A stretch of 64,000 nucleotides of DNA, taken from the NCBI RefSeq assembly GCF_007197995.1, contig NZ_VKKH01000007.1:124001-188000 (forward strand). The letters run 5' to 3'. The DNA is from Aliiglaciecola sp. M165 (GTDB lineage: Bacteria > Pseudomonadota > Gammaproteobacteria > Enterobacterales > Alteromonadaceae). The notes below the pieces were generated by a model. It was given only the letters and a program-made list of their open reading frames with translations. It was not told the origin of the DNA and ran no database searches. A program made the translations under genes and the position numbers. How positions within the stretch are numbered: position 1 is the stretch's first letter; each line of letters starts with the position of its first letter. Positions 21,488 to 30,509 of the stretch are shown piece after piece.

Positions 21488-22366
21488 TCATAAAACGCCT
21501 ACATTGCGCATGACTTGTTCGATTGTATTTTGGCTGTCGAGTTCCGGAAGAATAAGAGGTAAACGCAAATTAGCGCTTTTCATCATACCCATTTTAAACA
21601 ATGCCCATTTTGGCATCACCGGATTAGGCTCGATAAACAGATCCGTATGCAACTGTTTGACCTGTTCATTAATTTCTCTTGCTTCAATGAATTTGCTTTT
21701 CAGTGACAGCTCACACATTTGTGCCATCTGCTTCGGAACAATGTTTGCGGTGACAGAAATAACACCATGACCACCCAATTCCAAAAAGTCCATTGCGCTT
21801 GGGTCATCCCCGCTTAACATCACAAAGTCATTGGGAACCAGCTTTTGTGTGTCACGCAACCGTTGCATGTCTCCTGTTGCATCTTTCAATCCGACAATTT
21901 TAGGATGCGAAGCTAATTCGGCAACAGTTTCAGGCAACATGTCTGCGACGGTTCTTCCTGGCACGTTATATAACAACACAGGTAAGTCAGTGGCATCAGC
22001 AATCGCTTTAAAATGTGCGACCATGCCTTTTTGTTGTGGTTTGTTATAGTAAGGTACAACGCTTAAAAATCCTGCGATGCCTGTATCGGCTAGTTGTTCA
22101 CTTAAAAAGATAGCTTCTGCCGTGGAGTTAGCGCCGCTACCAGCTATAACCGGAATTTTGTTTTGCGCAAACTCGACCGTTTTTTTCACGACCTCAATAT
22201 GCTCGTCAAATGGCAAAGTGGCTGATTCACCCGTTGTTCCGACTGAAACCAACCCATGCGTGCCCTGTTCGATATGAAAATCGACTAAATTTTGTAAACT
22301 GACATAGTCTATTTCACCCGAATCAAACATCGGCGTGACAAGTGCGACAAAACTACCTTTAAACAT
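21488..22366 (-). CDS. dapA: 4-hydroxy-tetrahydrodipicolinate synthase
   Basis: DapA condenses pyruvate and aspartate semialdehyde, the first step committed to lysine and diaminopimelate. The start at 22366 (MFKGSFVALVTP) matches the family, giving 292 residues. Visible motifs are GTTGES, the catalytic tyrosine in YYNKPQQKG and VLLYNVPGRT, and the Schiff-base lysine in IVGLKDATGD. It heads a dapA-bamC unit and is divergent from gcvR, exactly as in E. coli. No lysine riboswitch is visible upstream. Confidence 0.97.
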   Translation of the reverse strand: MFKGSFVALVTPMFDSGEIDYVSLQNLVDFHIEQGTHGLVSVGTTGESATLPFDEHIEVVKKTVEFAQNKIPVIAGSGANSTAEAIFLSEQLADTGIAGFLSVVPYYNKPQQKGMVAHFKAIADATDLPVLLYNVPGRTVADMLPETVAELASHPKIVGLKDATGDMQRLRDTQKLVPNDFVMLSGDDPSAMDFLELGGHGVISVTANIVPKQMAQMCELSLKSKFIEAREINEQVKQLHTDLFIEPNPVMPKWALFKMGMMKSANLRLPLILPELDSQNTIEQVMRNVGVL

Positions 22367-22605
22367 GCTTACTCCACAAAAATGAGGGCCTAATGGTAAA
22401 GACACATACCACTAAAAACAAGCAGATAATCGATTAACTTGGGGATATTTGACGTGTTTTTGTGATTAATGGAATTTAGTGGATTTGATTCTTAAAAACA
22501 GATGCAATATTGCATTATAAATGACTGTTTTTTCGTCGTTATCTTGCCCAAAATTTAACTTGTGCTAATCTTGCGGGCTTGATCGCTTCAATCTTTGAAT
22601 AATCT

Positions 22606-23133
22606 ATGAAACAACAATTGATCGTAACCATTCTTGGTGCCAACAATGTGGGTATCTTGAGTGAAATAGCGAATACCGTCAGCGAAACAGGCTGTAACAT
22701 ACTGGATAGTCGTCAAGCCATTTATGGAGAGGATTTTTCTTTGACGATGATCCTAGAAGGTTCGCAAAGCGAGGTAACCAAGGCAGAAATCAAATTGCCG
22801 CAAACTTGCCAGCGACTTGATCTCTTGTCGATGATGAAGCGTACCAAGCGCCACTGTAAGCAAAACCTTGAGCATTTGGTCGACGTGCAAGTTATGGGTG
22901 ATGACACACCTGGCGTCATTCACAAAGTTTCAGCATTACTCGCAAATTTTGACGCCGCAATCAGTGCAATGCGACAAAACACCTTTACTGATCAAGATGC
23001 GCAAAAAGAAAAGATGAAAATTAAATTTGTCGCAAGTGTGCCCGCTTGCGCAGATATGAAACAACTGCAAGATGAATTTACTCGTTTATTAGGTAGTTTG
23101 GGGTTAGACGGTAATATTACTGAGAATCATTAG
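22606..23133 (+). CDS. gcvR: ACT-domain regulator, GcvR family
   Basis: A 175-residue protein with two ACT domains: the first opens VTILGANNVGILSEIA, the second VMGDDTPGVIHKVSALL. In E. coli GcvR binds GcvA and represses the glycine cleavage operon when glycine is scarce. The position, divergent from dapA and directly before bcp, is the E. coli gcvR context. Exact regulatory target here is inferred. Confidence 0.88.
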   Translation: MKQQLIVTILGANNVGILSEIANTVSETGCNILDSRQAIYGEDFSLTMILEGSQSEVTKAEIKLPQTCQRLDLLSMMKRTKRHCKQNLEHLVDVQVMGDDTPGVIHKVSALLANFDAAISAMRQNTFTDQDAQKEKMKIKFVASVPACADMKQLQDEFTRLLGSLGLDGNITENH

Positions 23134-23142
23134 GACATAAAT

Positions 23143-23607
23143 ATGAAAAGACTTAACGCTGGCGACAAAGCTCCGCAATTTTCCCTTCAAGACGAAAATG
23201 ATAACACAGTAAACCTCGCCGATTTTGCAGGCAAAAAAGTTCTTGTGTATTTTTACCCAAAAGCCATGACACCTGGCTGCACAATCCAAGCCCAAGGGTT
23301 ACGAGACAGTAAATCAGATCTGGAGGCACTAAACGTAGTGGTGCTAGGAATTAGTCCCGACGCACAAAAACGCTTACCTAAGTTCGTTGAAAAAGAAAAC
23401 TTAAATTTCACATTGCTGTCAGATGGGGATCACGCAGTTGCTGATGCGTTTGGTGTTTGGGGTCCAAAGAAGTTTATGGGACGAGAATACGACGGCATCC
23501 ACCGTATTTCTTTTTTGATAGATGAAAATGGTGTTGTTGAACATGTGTTTGATAAATTCAAAACCAAAGATCACCATCAAGTTGTGCTCGATCATTTGAA
23601 GGGATAA
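23143..23607 (+). CDS. bcp: Thioredoxin-dependent peroxiredoxin Bcp, single-cysteine form
   Basis: Bcp reduces hydroperoxides. The 154-residue protein aligns closely in memory with E. coli Bcp. The peroxidatic cysteine is Cys46 in KAMTPGCT, and the GISPDAQKRLPKF and SFLIDENG segments are conserved. The resolving cysteine normally found five residues later is Gln51 here (codon CAA), and there is no other cysteine, so it must work by a 1-Cys mechanism with an outside thiol. It starts 9 bases after gcvR, as in E. coli. Confidence 0.95.
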   Translation: MKRLNAGDKAPQFSLQDENDNTVNLADFAGKKVLVYFYPKAMTPGCTIQAQGLRDSKSDLEALNVVVLGISPDAQKRLPKFVEKENLNFTLLSDGDHAVADAFGVWGPKKFMGREYDGIHRISFLIDENGVVEHVFDKFKTKDHHQVVLDHLKG

Positions 23608-23640
23608 ACCTCACCAAAGTATAATCGAAAGTGCATCAAA

Positions 23641-23664
23641 AAAGGGAGCAAAGGCTCCCTTTTT
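23641..23664. terminator. Bidirectional terminator between bcp and perM
   Basis: Stem GGGAGC (23644-23649) and GCTCCC (23654-23659), loop AAAG, flanked by a run of As on the left and Ts on the right, so it can stop both bcp and the convergent perM. Confidence 0.85.
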
Positions 23665-23688
23665 CAATTTTGCTCTACTGAATAATTT

Positions 23689-24771
23689 TCAGTTAGCTTC
23701 GCCAGCGGGTTCTGTTTCGCTTATATCAGAAGGAGACCAGGCATGGATAACAGCCTTGACCAGTGTTGCCAAGGGAATCGCAAAAAACACGCCCCAGAAT
23801 CCCCATAGACCACCGAAGAACAGCACTGCAATAATAATGTAAATAGGATGCAAACTGACCGCTTCAGAAAACAACACCGGAACCAATAGATTACCGTCTA
23901 ACGCTTGTATAATGAAATAAGCAACGATCAAATACCAGAATTCAGGCGCTAATCCCCACTGGAATAACGCCACAATGGCAACAGGAATAGTCACGACAGC
24001 CGCTCCAATATAGGGAATGAGCACTGAAAAGCCTACTAACACGCCTAAGAGCACCGCGTAACGCAGATCCATCAGCGCAAAGGTGACTGCTGACACAGCT
24101 CCAACAACAATTATCTCAATGACTTTACCGCGAATATAATTAGCAATTTGTTGGTTCATTTCCATGCCAACTTGCTTGATTAATCGACGCTCATTGGGAA
24201 GTAATCTGGACAAGTTATCGATCAACATTTGCTTGTCTTTGAGCATGAAAAATACCATCAACGGCACTAATATCGAATAAATCAAAAAGGCGCCAACGCT
24301 GCCCAATGAAGCAAAAGAAAAGGTAATCAAGGTTTCGCCGACAGCAACAATTCTATCGTTGAATCCGGCCATCATGTTCTGGATCTGCTCAACCTGAACA
24401 AAATTTGGATACAGCTGAGGTAAGGTTAGCAACCATTGTTGACCTTCTTTCCAGATGTCAGGTGTTTCTTGCACAAGGTTGATGCTTTGTTGAGCAATCA
24501 CTGGCACCAACACCACAAAGATTAAGATGGATAAAGCGATAAAAACAAATAAAACCAAACTCGATGCATAGGTTCTCGAAACCCCTGTACGGATCAGTTT
24601 GGTGACTGGCCAGTCCAATAAATAGGCAATGACGGCTGCGACCAGGACGGGCATTAAAATGCCTCCCCATACGGCCAAAATTAGCGATACGAAGAGCAAA
24701 AGCATAAGTAACATTAACGAATCGGGATCCGAAAATTTACGCTTATACCAACGATCAAACAGCTCTAACAT
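23689..24771 (-). CDS. perM: PerM / AI-2E family inner-membrane protein
   Basis: A 360-residue polytopic membrane protein with about seven to eight transmembrane helices, two near the N-terminus and a cluster after residue 210. The conserved family segments are visible, including a long periplasmic-type helical region, GVLVGFSVLIPYIGA, and the C-terminal DGNLLVPVLFSEAVSLHP. It is divergent from bepA, as in E. coli perM-bepA. Substrate is not known from sequence; some relatives are Na+/H+ antiporters or exporters. Confidence 0.88.
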   Translation of the reverse strand: MLELFDRWYKRKFSDPDSLMLLMLLLFVSLILAVWGGILMPVLVAAVIAYLLDWPVTKLIRTGVSRTYASSLVLFVFIALSILIFVVLVPVIAQQSINLVQETPDIWKEGQQWLLTLPQLYPNFVQVEQIQNMMAGFNDRIVAVGETLITFSFASLGSVGAFLIYSILVPLMVFFMLKDKQMLIDNLSRLLPNERRLIKQVGMEMNQQIANYIRGKVIEIIVVGAVSAVTFALMDLRYAVLLGVLVGFSVLIPYIGAAVVTIPVAIVALFQWGLAPEFWYLIVAYFIIQALDGNLLVPVLFSEAVSLHPIYIIIAVLFFGGLWGFWGVFFAIPLATLVKAVIHAWSPSDISETEPAGEAN

Positions 24772-24976
24772 GTTCTCTCCTGCTTAGTGGAATGGATTGA
24801 GGACTTCAAAGAATGTGAATTCTGCTAAAGAAGACCAATAATTTACACTAAAGTTGAGGTATATTGATAAAAAAAAAGCATAAAGCTGTAAGTAATCGTA
24901 ACGAACAAGGTCCAATGTAGCCTGAGTGATGTAAAATTCTAAATACAATAAAATCAAAACAACTGAACTTAATTGA

Positions 24977-26566
24977 ATGATTCGGTTTCAAAGTTGGGTA
25001 TTTGACCATACATTTGTATTGAAAATTGAAGGGAGAGTATCCAGTTTGCAAGAAAGGTTGGTAACAAGATTGGTAAAGACATTAATAAATGCTGCAGTAA
25101 AAAGATTTACGGCTAAAATCGCCGTATCCCTAACAGCCAGCCTGTATATTCTTTTCAGTGCAATTGCCTCTGCGCAAATTGCTGAAGGTAATCAGCGCAA
25201 TGCATTGCCAGAGATAGGTGTTGTCGCGTCAGATACGATTAGCATTAATAAGGAAATTCAAATTGGCGACATTTTAATGCGCCAATTGAGAGGTCAAGCC
25301 CCCTTAATCAATGATCCATTGCTGGATGAATACTTACAAGACTTAGGCAATCGATTAGTTGCCCAATCCGATAATGTAAAATTTCCCTTTAAGTTTTTTT
25401 TACTCAACAGTGCTGACATCAATGCCTTTGCCTTTTTTGGCGGACACATTGGGGTACACACAGGCTTGATATTTAACGCTGACAATGAAAGTGAACTGGC
25501 TTCGGTTTTAGCTCATGAAATCGCCCACGTCACCCAACGTCACATTGCGCGAAAAATACAAGCTCAGCAAAAAGCCTCACCGTTGCAATTGGCGTCGTTA
25601 TTTGGTGGATTGTTGCTGGCTATAGCAAATCCTGAAGCTGGCATTGCAGCGGTGAGTGCAACCAATGCGGCGGCGCAACAGTCATCAATCAATTACACCC
25701 GATCAAATGAGAAAGAGGCTGATCGTATTGGCATGCAGATCCTCGCACAAGCCGGCTATGATCCCAGAGCATCTGCCACCTTTTTTCAAAAATTGGCTGA
25801 AAAATATCGACTCCGTTCGACTCCCTTTGCCTATTTGCTTACACACCCATTACCACAATCACGTATTGCTGACGCGCGTAGTCGAGCGCAAGCTTTTGAC
25901 GTCCGCCAAGTTCCCGAAAAACTAAGTTTCCATTTAGCCAAAGCACGCATCATTGCTCGTTATTATGGCAACCCGAAAGATAATATTACTTACTTTGAGT
26001 CAATATTAGAAAATCAGCGTTACGTGTTTAAACAATTTGCCGAATATGGTTTGGCATTAACGTACTTTGAAAATGAGCAGTTTGCCGAGTCTAAGGCCAT
26101 CATTGACAGGCTTCGCAGGAGCGAACCGGAAAATTTGTTTTACATCGATTTAGCCACTGATATTGCCATTGCACAAAAACAATTTGCCAGTGCCGTGGAT
26201 ATGCTTGAAGAACAGGCTCGCCGGGCACCGCGAAATCGGGTAATTTCTCTAAACCTGGCAAACGTGTTAATTAAAAAAGGCGATATCGATCAAGCCACTA
26301 ATGTGCTTAAAGATTATTTGTTGGTGAATCCAGACAACATGCTTGCGTTGCAATTGCTTTCTGAAGCGTATGGAGAAAGTCGCCAGTTGCTCGAAATGCA
26401 TCAAAGTAAAGCTGAAGTTTATGCGCTGGTAGCCGCCTATCCCCGAGCGATTGATGAGCTGCATACCGCGTACAATTTTGCCGGTGAGCGAAGAATCGAA
26501 AAACAGCGGATTCGTGCAAGAATCGACCAATTTCGAGAGGCTCAGGATCGCTTAAAAGCCCTTTAG
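24977..26566 (+). CDS. bepA: Periplasmic M48 metallopeptidase with TPR domain (BepA)
   Basis: BepA assists assembly of LptD and degrades stalled outer-membrane proteins. The zinc motif HEIAH lies in VLAHEIAHVTQRH, with the third ligand Glu in SNEKEADRIG. A C-terminal TPR half follows. The signal peptide ends near IASAQ. Start is uncertain: ATG 24977 (529 residues) has no ribosome-binding site, while TTG 25046 has GGGAG upstream and gives 506 residues, closer to E. coli's 487. It is divergent from perM, and followed by the convergent thioredoxin gene. Confidence 0.93.
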   Translation: MIRFQSWVFDHTFVLKIEGRVSSLQERLVTRLVKTLINAAVKRFTAKIAVSLTASLYILFSAIASAQIAEGNQRNALPEIGVVASDTISINKEIQIGDILMRQLRGQAPLINDPLLDEYLQDLGNRLVAQSDNVKFPFKFFLLNSADINAFAFFGGHIGVHTGLIFNADNESELASVLAHEIAHVTQRHIARKIQAQQKASPLQLASLFGGLLLAIANPEAGIAAVSATNAAAQQSSINYTRSNEKEADRIGMQILAQAGYDPRASATFFQKLAEKYRLRSTPFAYLLTHPLPQSRIADARSRAQAFDVRQVPEKLSFHLAKARIIARYYGNPKDNITYFESILENQRYVFKQFAEYGLALTYFENEQFAESKAIIDRLRRSEPENLFYIDLATDIAIAQKQFASAVDMLEEQARRAPRNRVISLNLANVLIKKGDIDQATNVLKDYLLVNPDNMLALQLLSEAYGESRQLLEMHQSKAEVYALVAAYPRAIDELHTAYNFAGERRIEKQRIRARIDQFREAQDRLKAL

Positions 26567-26573
26567 ATAAAAA

Positions 26574-27062
26574 CTATTGGGTCTGATATATCTTTTGCAG
26601 GCCCAGTACAATGGCTTCTAATGATTCTGCGCTTTGTTCGCCTTTGAGCTCCTTTATCAACTCTCCGTTTGTGCCAATGATAAAGGTCGCAGGTAATGAT
26701 TTTGGCATGCTAAAAGGGGCTTTTTTGGGTAATCCAGAGACCATTTTGAACTGCATATCGTATTTATCTCTTAACGCTGTCAATTGTTCATCAGAAACAT
26801 TATCAAAATTCACCGCAAAAAGGCTGACCTTATCGGTTTGACGCGCAAACTGATCAAAATCATTGAGTTCGGGGACTTCTTTAAGACAAGGTGCACACCA
26901 TTCTGCGAAGTAATTTACCACCACGATCTGCTCTTCTAGTCCTTGCCAACTGTACCCTTCCCCATCAAGGGTCGTAAAATCAGTACGCATGGACAAAGAC
27001 AGCGTGATACCCGCATAAACGGCTAAGCCGCACACAAAAACAAAAAGACCTTTTTTAAACAC
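26574..27062 (-). CDS. TlpA-like thioredoxin-fold protein
   Basis: A 162-residue thioredoxin-fold protein with an N-terminal hydrophobic anchor (about residues 5-23), so it faces the periplasm. The active site is WCAPC in NYFAEWCAPCLKEVP, with the cis-proline in SLPATFII. This is the TlpA/ResA/DsbE-type fold, which reduces or exchanges disulfides. The partner is unknown. It is divergent from arsC and ends 7 bases from the convergent bepA stop. Confidence 0.88.
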   Translation of the reverse strand: MFKKGLFVFVCGLAVYAGITLSLSMRTDFTTLDGEGYSWQGLEEQIVVVNYFAEWCAPCLKEVPELNDFDQFARQTDKVSLFAVNFDNVSDEQLTALRDKYDMQFKMVSGLPKKAPFSMPKSLPATFIIGTNGELIKELKGEQSAESLEAIVLGLQKIYQTQ

Positions 27063-27152
27063 TGTTCACCTATCTGAATAATTTACAACTGGTTCGGGAA
27101 TAAAATCCACATTAGAATACGCTTTTACCAAATAACCAAGTGAACAATCAAT

Positions 27153-27506
27153 ATGTCTACCCTCACCATTTTGCATAATCCCCGTTGCAGTAAAAGCCGT
27201 CAAACCTTGGAATTACTGAAACAAAAAGGCTACGAGCCAGACGTCATTGAATATCTTAAAACACCGTTGAACGCTGTTCAGTTAAAAGATGTCATGGTTA
27301 AACTTGGTCTAACTGATCCGCGCAAAATGATGCGCGTTAAAGAATCAGAATATATTGAAAATGACTTGGCGTCAGCAGAATTAACAGCCGACGACTTGCT
27401 TAAAGCCATGGCGTCCTTTCCCAAAACGATGGAAAGACCAATAGTGATCACCGATGATGCAGCACGTATCGGGCGGCCACCAGAATCTGTATTGGAGATC
27501 CTTTAG
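27153..27506 (+). CDS. arsC: Arsenate reductase, ArsC/YfgD family
   Basis: A 117-residue ArsC-fold protein. The catalytic cysteine is Cys12 in HNPRCSKSR. A later RVKE-containing segment and ERPIVITDDAARIGRP complete the family pattern; it resembles the glutaredoxin-coupled YfgD type. No arsenic resistance genes (arsB, arsR) lie nearby, and YfgD-type genes next to perM/bepA are chromosomal housekeeping copies, so true arsenate activity is uncertain. Its stop overlaps the next start (TAGTG). Confidence 0.92.
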   Translation: MSTLTILHNPRCSKSRQTLELLKQKGYEPDVIEYLKTPLNAVQLKDVMVKLGLTDPRKMMRVKESEYIENDLASAELTADDLLKAMASFPKTMERPIVITDDAARIGRPPESVLEIL

Positions 27507-28093
27507 TGGGGCCTGTTTTAGTTCTTTACTATAGTTTACACGGTTCAACACGACTGCTAGCCAACAAGATAGCGCAAGGTATAGAAGCTGAAGGTGCCGA
27601 CGCGATTATTCGTACTGTTCCTAAAGTCAGTGATGGATTTAGTGAAAAGCCAGAGACTATTCCAACCGAAGGCGACATGTACGTGACTCACGAAGATATT
27701 AAACATTGCAGTGGTATCGCCCTGGGTAGTCCCACTCGATTTGGAAATATGAGCGCTGCGATGAAGTATTTTTGGGACTCAACTGCTCCTTTGTGGCTAT
27801 CCGGGGAGTTGAACGGTAAGCCGGGGTGCGTATTTACCTCATCAAGTAGCCTTCATGGCGGTCAGGAATCAACGCTATTATCCATGATGTTTCCCTTGAT
27901 CCACCATGGAATGCTTATAGTCAGTTTACCATACAGTGTGCCGCAGCTTCACACCACGCGGTCCGGAGGAACTCCCTACGGCCCCAGTCATGTCAGTTTC
28001 GGCAATAACGAAGCGACATTGAGCGACGACGAGTCCGCCTTAGCCATCGCTATGGGCAAGCGCTTAGCCATCACAGCAAAAAAATTGGGATAA
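27506..28093 (+). CDS. wrbA: WrbA-type NAD(P)H:quinone oxidoreductase
   Basis: A 195-residue flavodoxin-like protein that reduces quinones in two-electron steps. The FMN phosphate loop is YYSLHGSTRLLA; GSPTRFGNMSA and the loop with SSLHGGQE bind the isoalloxazine. Length matches WrbA. It uses a GTG start overlapping the arsC stop by one base, so arsC-wrbA are translationally coupled, and the DUF2069 gene follows 3 bases later. Confidence 0.88.
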   Translation: MGPVLVLYYSLHGSTRLLANKIAQGIEAEGADAIIRTVPKVSDGFSEKPETIPTEGDMYVTHEDIKHCSGIALGSPTRFGNMSAAMKYFWDSTAPLWLSGELNGKPGCVFTSSSSLHGGQESTLLSMMFPLIHHGMLIVSLPYSVPQLHTTRSGGTPYGPSHVSFGNNEATLSDDESALAIAMGKRLAITAKKLG

Positions 28094-28096
28094 TCC

Positions 28097-28519
28097 ATGC
28101 AACTAAACACCAGTTTCTATCGTAAGTTAGCATTAATAAGTTATTTTGGATTATTAATTTGGGTACCTATATGGCATTTATTTCTTGCTGAACCTGTAGG
28201 CCGTTCTTTGCAATTTGAAGTGTTTCTTGCCGTAGTTTGGACGATTCCCTTGCTGTTGCCGTTAAGAGGAATAGTGAAAGGATTGCCTTACACCCATGCT
28301 TGGGCAAATTTTATTGTAATGTTCTACATCATTCACGGTCTTACTAGTATATACGCCGTAGAAAACGAAACGATTTATGCTTTGATTGAGTTGATTTTCT
28401 CCACGGGTATGTTTGTAGGGTGCAGTGTTTATGCAAGAAAGCGTGGAAAAGAACTTGGCCAAGGATTACCCAAATTAAAAGAAGTGATGGCACAAGAAAA
28501 ACAGCGATTTGAGAGGTAA
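28097..28519 (+). CDS. DUF2069 inner-membrane protein
   Basis: A 140-residue membrane protein with about four hydrophobic helices and a basic C-terminal tail. The Trp-rich segment LLIWVPIWHLFLAEP and the HAWANFIVMFYIIHGL helix are features I associate with DUF2069 proteins, which in gammaproteobacteria commonly follow wrbA. No function is known. It lies 3 bases after wrbA and 5 bases before a lipoprotein gene, so all belong to one operon. Confidence 0.82.
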   Translation: MQLNTSFYRKLALISYFGLLIWVPIWHLFLAEPVGRSLQFEVFLAVVWTIPLLLPLRGIVKGLPYTHAWANFIVMFYIIHGLTSIYAVENETIYALIELIFSTGMFVGCSVYARKRGKELGQGLPKLKEVMAQEKQRFER

Positions 28520-28524
28520 AGGTT

Positions 28525-30459
28525 ATGCGTGTTGTAGGAATTGTATTGCTCGGTTACTTAATGAGCGCCTGTGGTGGCGGAGGCTCGAGCACTGGTACGC
28601 CAAACACTCCTAATCAGCCCGCACCTTCTCCTCCACCATCGTCGTTGCTTGCCCCCTCACCTATCTCCAGCAATACTGATTACCAAATCTACGGTCAATT
28701 AGAGGCCAATCAGGGGGAATCGGTTGGATTTGCCTTAGTGGCAGGCAACGGAAAACGGGTTGAAAGCTTGCAATGGCAACAGCTCTCTGGTCCAGCGGTA
28801 ACTATTTTAGCCCCCCATATGCAAGCCATTGGCTTTGATGTTGCACAATCTGGTGAATATCGATTTAACGTGTCTGGACAAATGGAGTCAGGCCAACAAA
28901 TCGCGCAGGAATTATCCCTAACAGTTGTAGACAGCACGACGCAAAAAGCCAACATTCGTGTCGATCATGCTGTGTCTGAACGTGGCAAAGTGTCCCTGAG
29001 AATCGATACATCCAGTGACAAAGAAATTGTATCCTGGCAGTGGCAGCTAGTTGAAGGAACCGTAAACGTAGCAATCGAACCTCAAGATGCCTACGTTTTT
29101 TTTGATGCGCCCAGTGTTAATAAAGATGAAATTATTGTCATCCAAGGCGATATTGAATTTGCGGATGGCTCCCGCCAATCTGATCTCAGTCAAATAATCA
29201 TCAAAGATATTCAAATTGATGAAGATGGGTACTTTCCTCGATTTAATGAACGTGTTGTGACCAATGATATGTTTGCCTATGTGCAAAATAGCCCCTATTC
29301 AGCAGCATTAGAAGCCTGTGTATATAACAATCTTGTCAATCGCTCCTGTTCATTCAACCAGCTCCCTCTTATCGGTCAAGTTGTCAGTCAGCCGACAGTC
29401 GATGATATTATGCAACGTGTTATTGTTTCTCATGAATGGATGGGCGATAGATTTCGACAATTTTTAGAGACCTCGGTAACAGGTGAAGATATGCGCAATC
29501 TGTTACGTGCCGTTACGGCGGTGGTGATTTCTTATGACGTTCGGCCTTCGTTCTACTGGACGGCAACGGGAGCGATTTACCTGGATGCGGCCAATTTTTG
29601 GATGACACCAGAAGAAAGAGACACACTCAACTCCGCGCCAGACTTTCGCAGTAATTTTGGTAATGAGTTGCAATTTTCGATTCCCTGGCGTTATATCAAA
29701 GACAACCAGTCTTATATTCGGAATTCGGACTACCCTAGAGCTAGCCGTCTAACCAAAAGTTTTGTCGACTTTGAGGCTAATATCAGTTGGTTGATGTATC
29801 ACGAGCTAGCTCACGCCAATGATTTTTTCCCACCAACGAGCTGGACTCGGGTAACGGGGAGTGATTCGCCACTAGGATATGCTAATGATAACGAAGCAAA
29901 CTCTACGGCATTTTCAAATAGTTACCCCTTAACCTCGCAGGCGATGCGCGATTTAGCGAGTGTTAGCTTTGCTGGTGTTGATGCCAGTGAACAGCAAAAA
30001 GCCTACACGCCGAATGATGTAGTGCCATTTTTCGAACCTGATAAAGCACCAGCGTATTACAGCTATTCAACGATTAGAGAAGACTACGCAACGCTTTTTG
30101 AACGTTTTATGATGGTCTATCGATTGGATGCACAAGCCGACACCGCAATCATAGAGCTTGATGAGGAGCTCACCTACCCTGTGTCATGGGGACAGCGTAA
30201 TCGAGTTAACTTACCCGCTATTCAACCACGCACTGCTGTTGTGGTTGAACAAATACTGCCACAACTTGACGCGCAACAAATCCAACAGTCATTACCCGGC
30301 GTTACTCAGTTCACACCCGGCGTTGGATATTTTGAGCAGATTGATTTGAGCAATCAACAAAAAGGCAACGTTGCAGGAAAGCCTGTGTTAACCGATCGGA
30401 AACTCAATTTTGAAATGTTGAGCATTCATCGAGGGCGCCCGTCAATGCCAGAAAAGTAA
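28525..30459 (+). CDS. Large lipoprotein with HELAH zinc-peptidase-like motif, uncharacterised
   Basis: A 644-residue predicted lipoprotein: a short signal MRVVGIVLLGYLMSAC ends in a lipobox with the cysteine followed by GGGG and a Ser/Pro-rich linker (to about residue 50). Residues about 55-230 contain two Ig/PKD-like beta modules (SLQWQQLSGPA and SWQWQLVEGT repeats). The C-terminal part has YHELAHANDF, with His426, Glu427 and His430 matching HExxH, and a later acidic REDYATLFERF segment (Glu519, Glu526) that could give the third ligand. I do not recognise the family. It ends the arsC-wrbA-DUF2069 series. Confidence 0.78.
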   Translation: MRVVGIVLLGYLMSACGGGGSSTGTPNTPNQPAPSPPPSSLLAPSPISSNTDYQIYGQLEANQGESVGFALVAGNGKRVESLQWQQLSGPAVTILAPHMQAIGFDVAQSGEYRFNVSGQMESGQQIAQELSLTVVDSTTQKANIRVDHAVSERGKVSLRIDTSSDKEIVSWQWQLVEGTVNVAIEPQDAYVFFDAPSVNKDEIIVIQGDIEFADGSRQSDLSQIIIKDIQIDEDGYFPRFNERVVTNDMFAYVQNSPYSAALEACVYNNLVNRSCSFNQLPLIGQVVSQPTVDDIMQRVIVSHEWMGDRFRQFLETSVTGEDMRNLLRAVTAVVISYDVRPSFYWTATGAIYLDAANFWMTPEERDTLNSAPDFRSNFGNELQFSIPWRYIKDNQSYIRNSDYPRASRLTKSFVDFEANISWLMYHELAHANDFFPPTSWTRVTGSDSPLGYANDNEANSTAFSNSYPLTSQAMRDLASVSFAGVDASEQQKAYTPNDVVPFFEPDKAPAYYSYSTIREDYATLFERFMMVYRLDAQADTAIIELDEELTYPVSWGQRNRVNLPAIQPRTAVVVEQILPQLDAQQIQQSLPGVTQFTPGVGYFEQIDLSNQQKGNVAGKPVLTDRKLNFEMLSIHRGRPSMPEK

Positions 30460-30509
30460 AAGCAGTTTATCTGGGTTTAACGGAACTGGGTTTGTAGAGA
30501 ATCGAATTT

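Noticed and set aside
22367-22605. A lysine riboswitch in the dapA leader
   Set aside because: The spacer is short and shows none of the multi-helix lysine-riboswitch core; nothing structured was seen.
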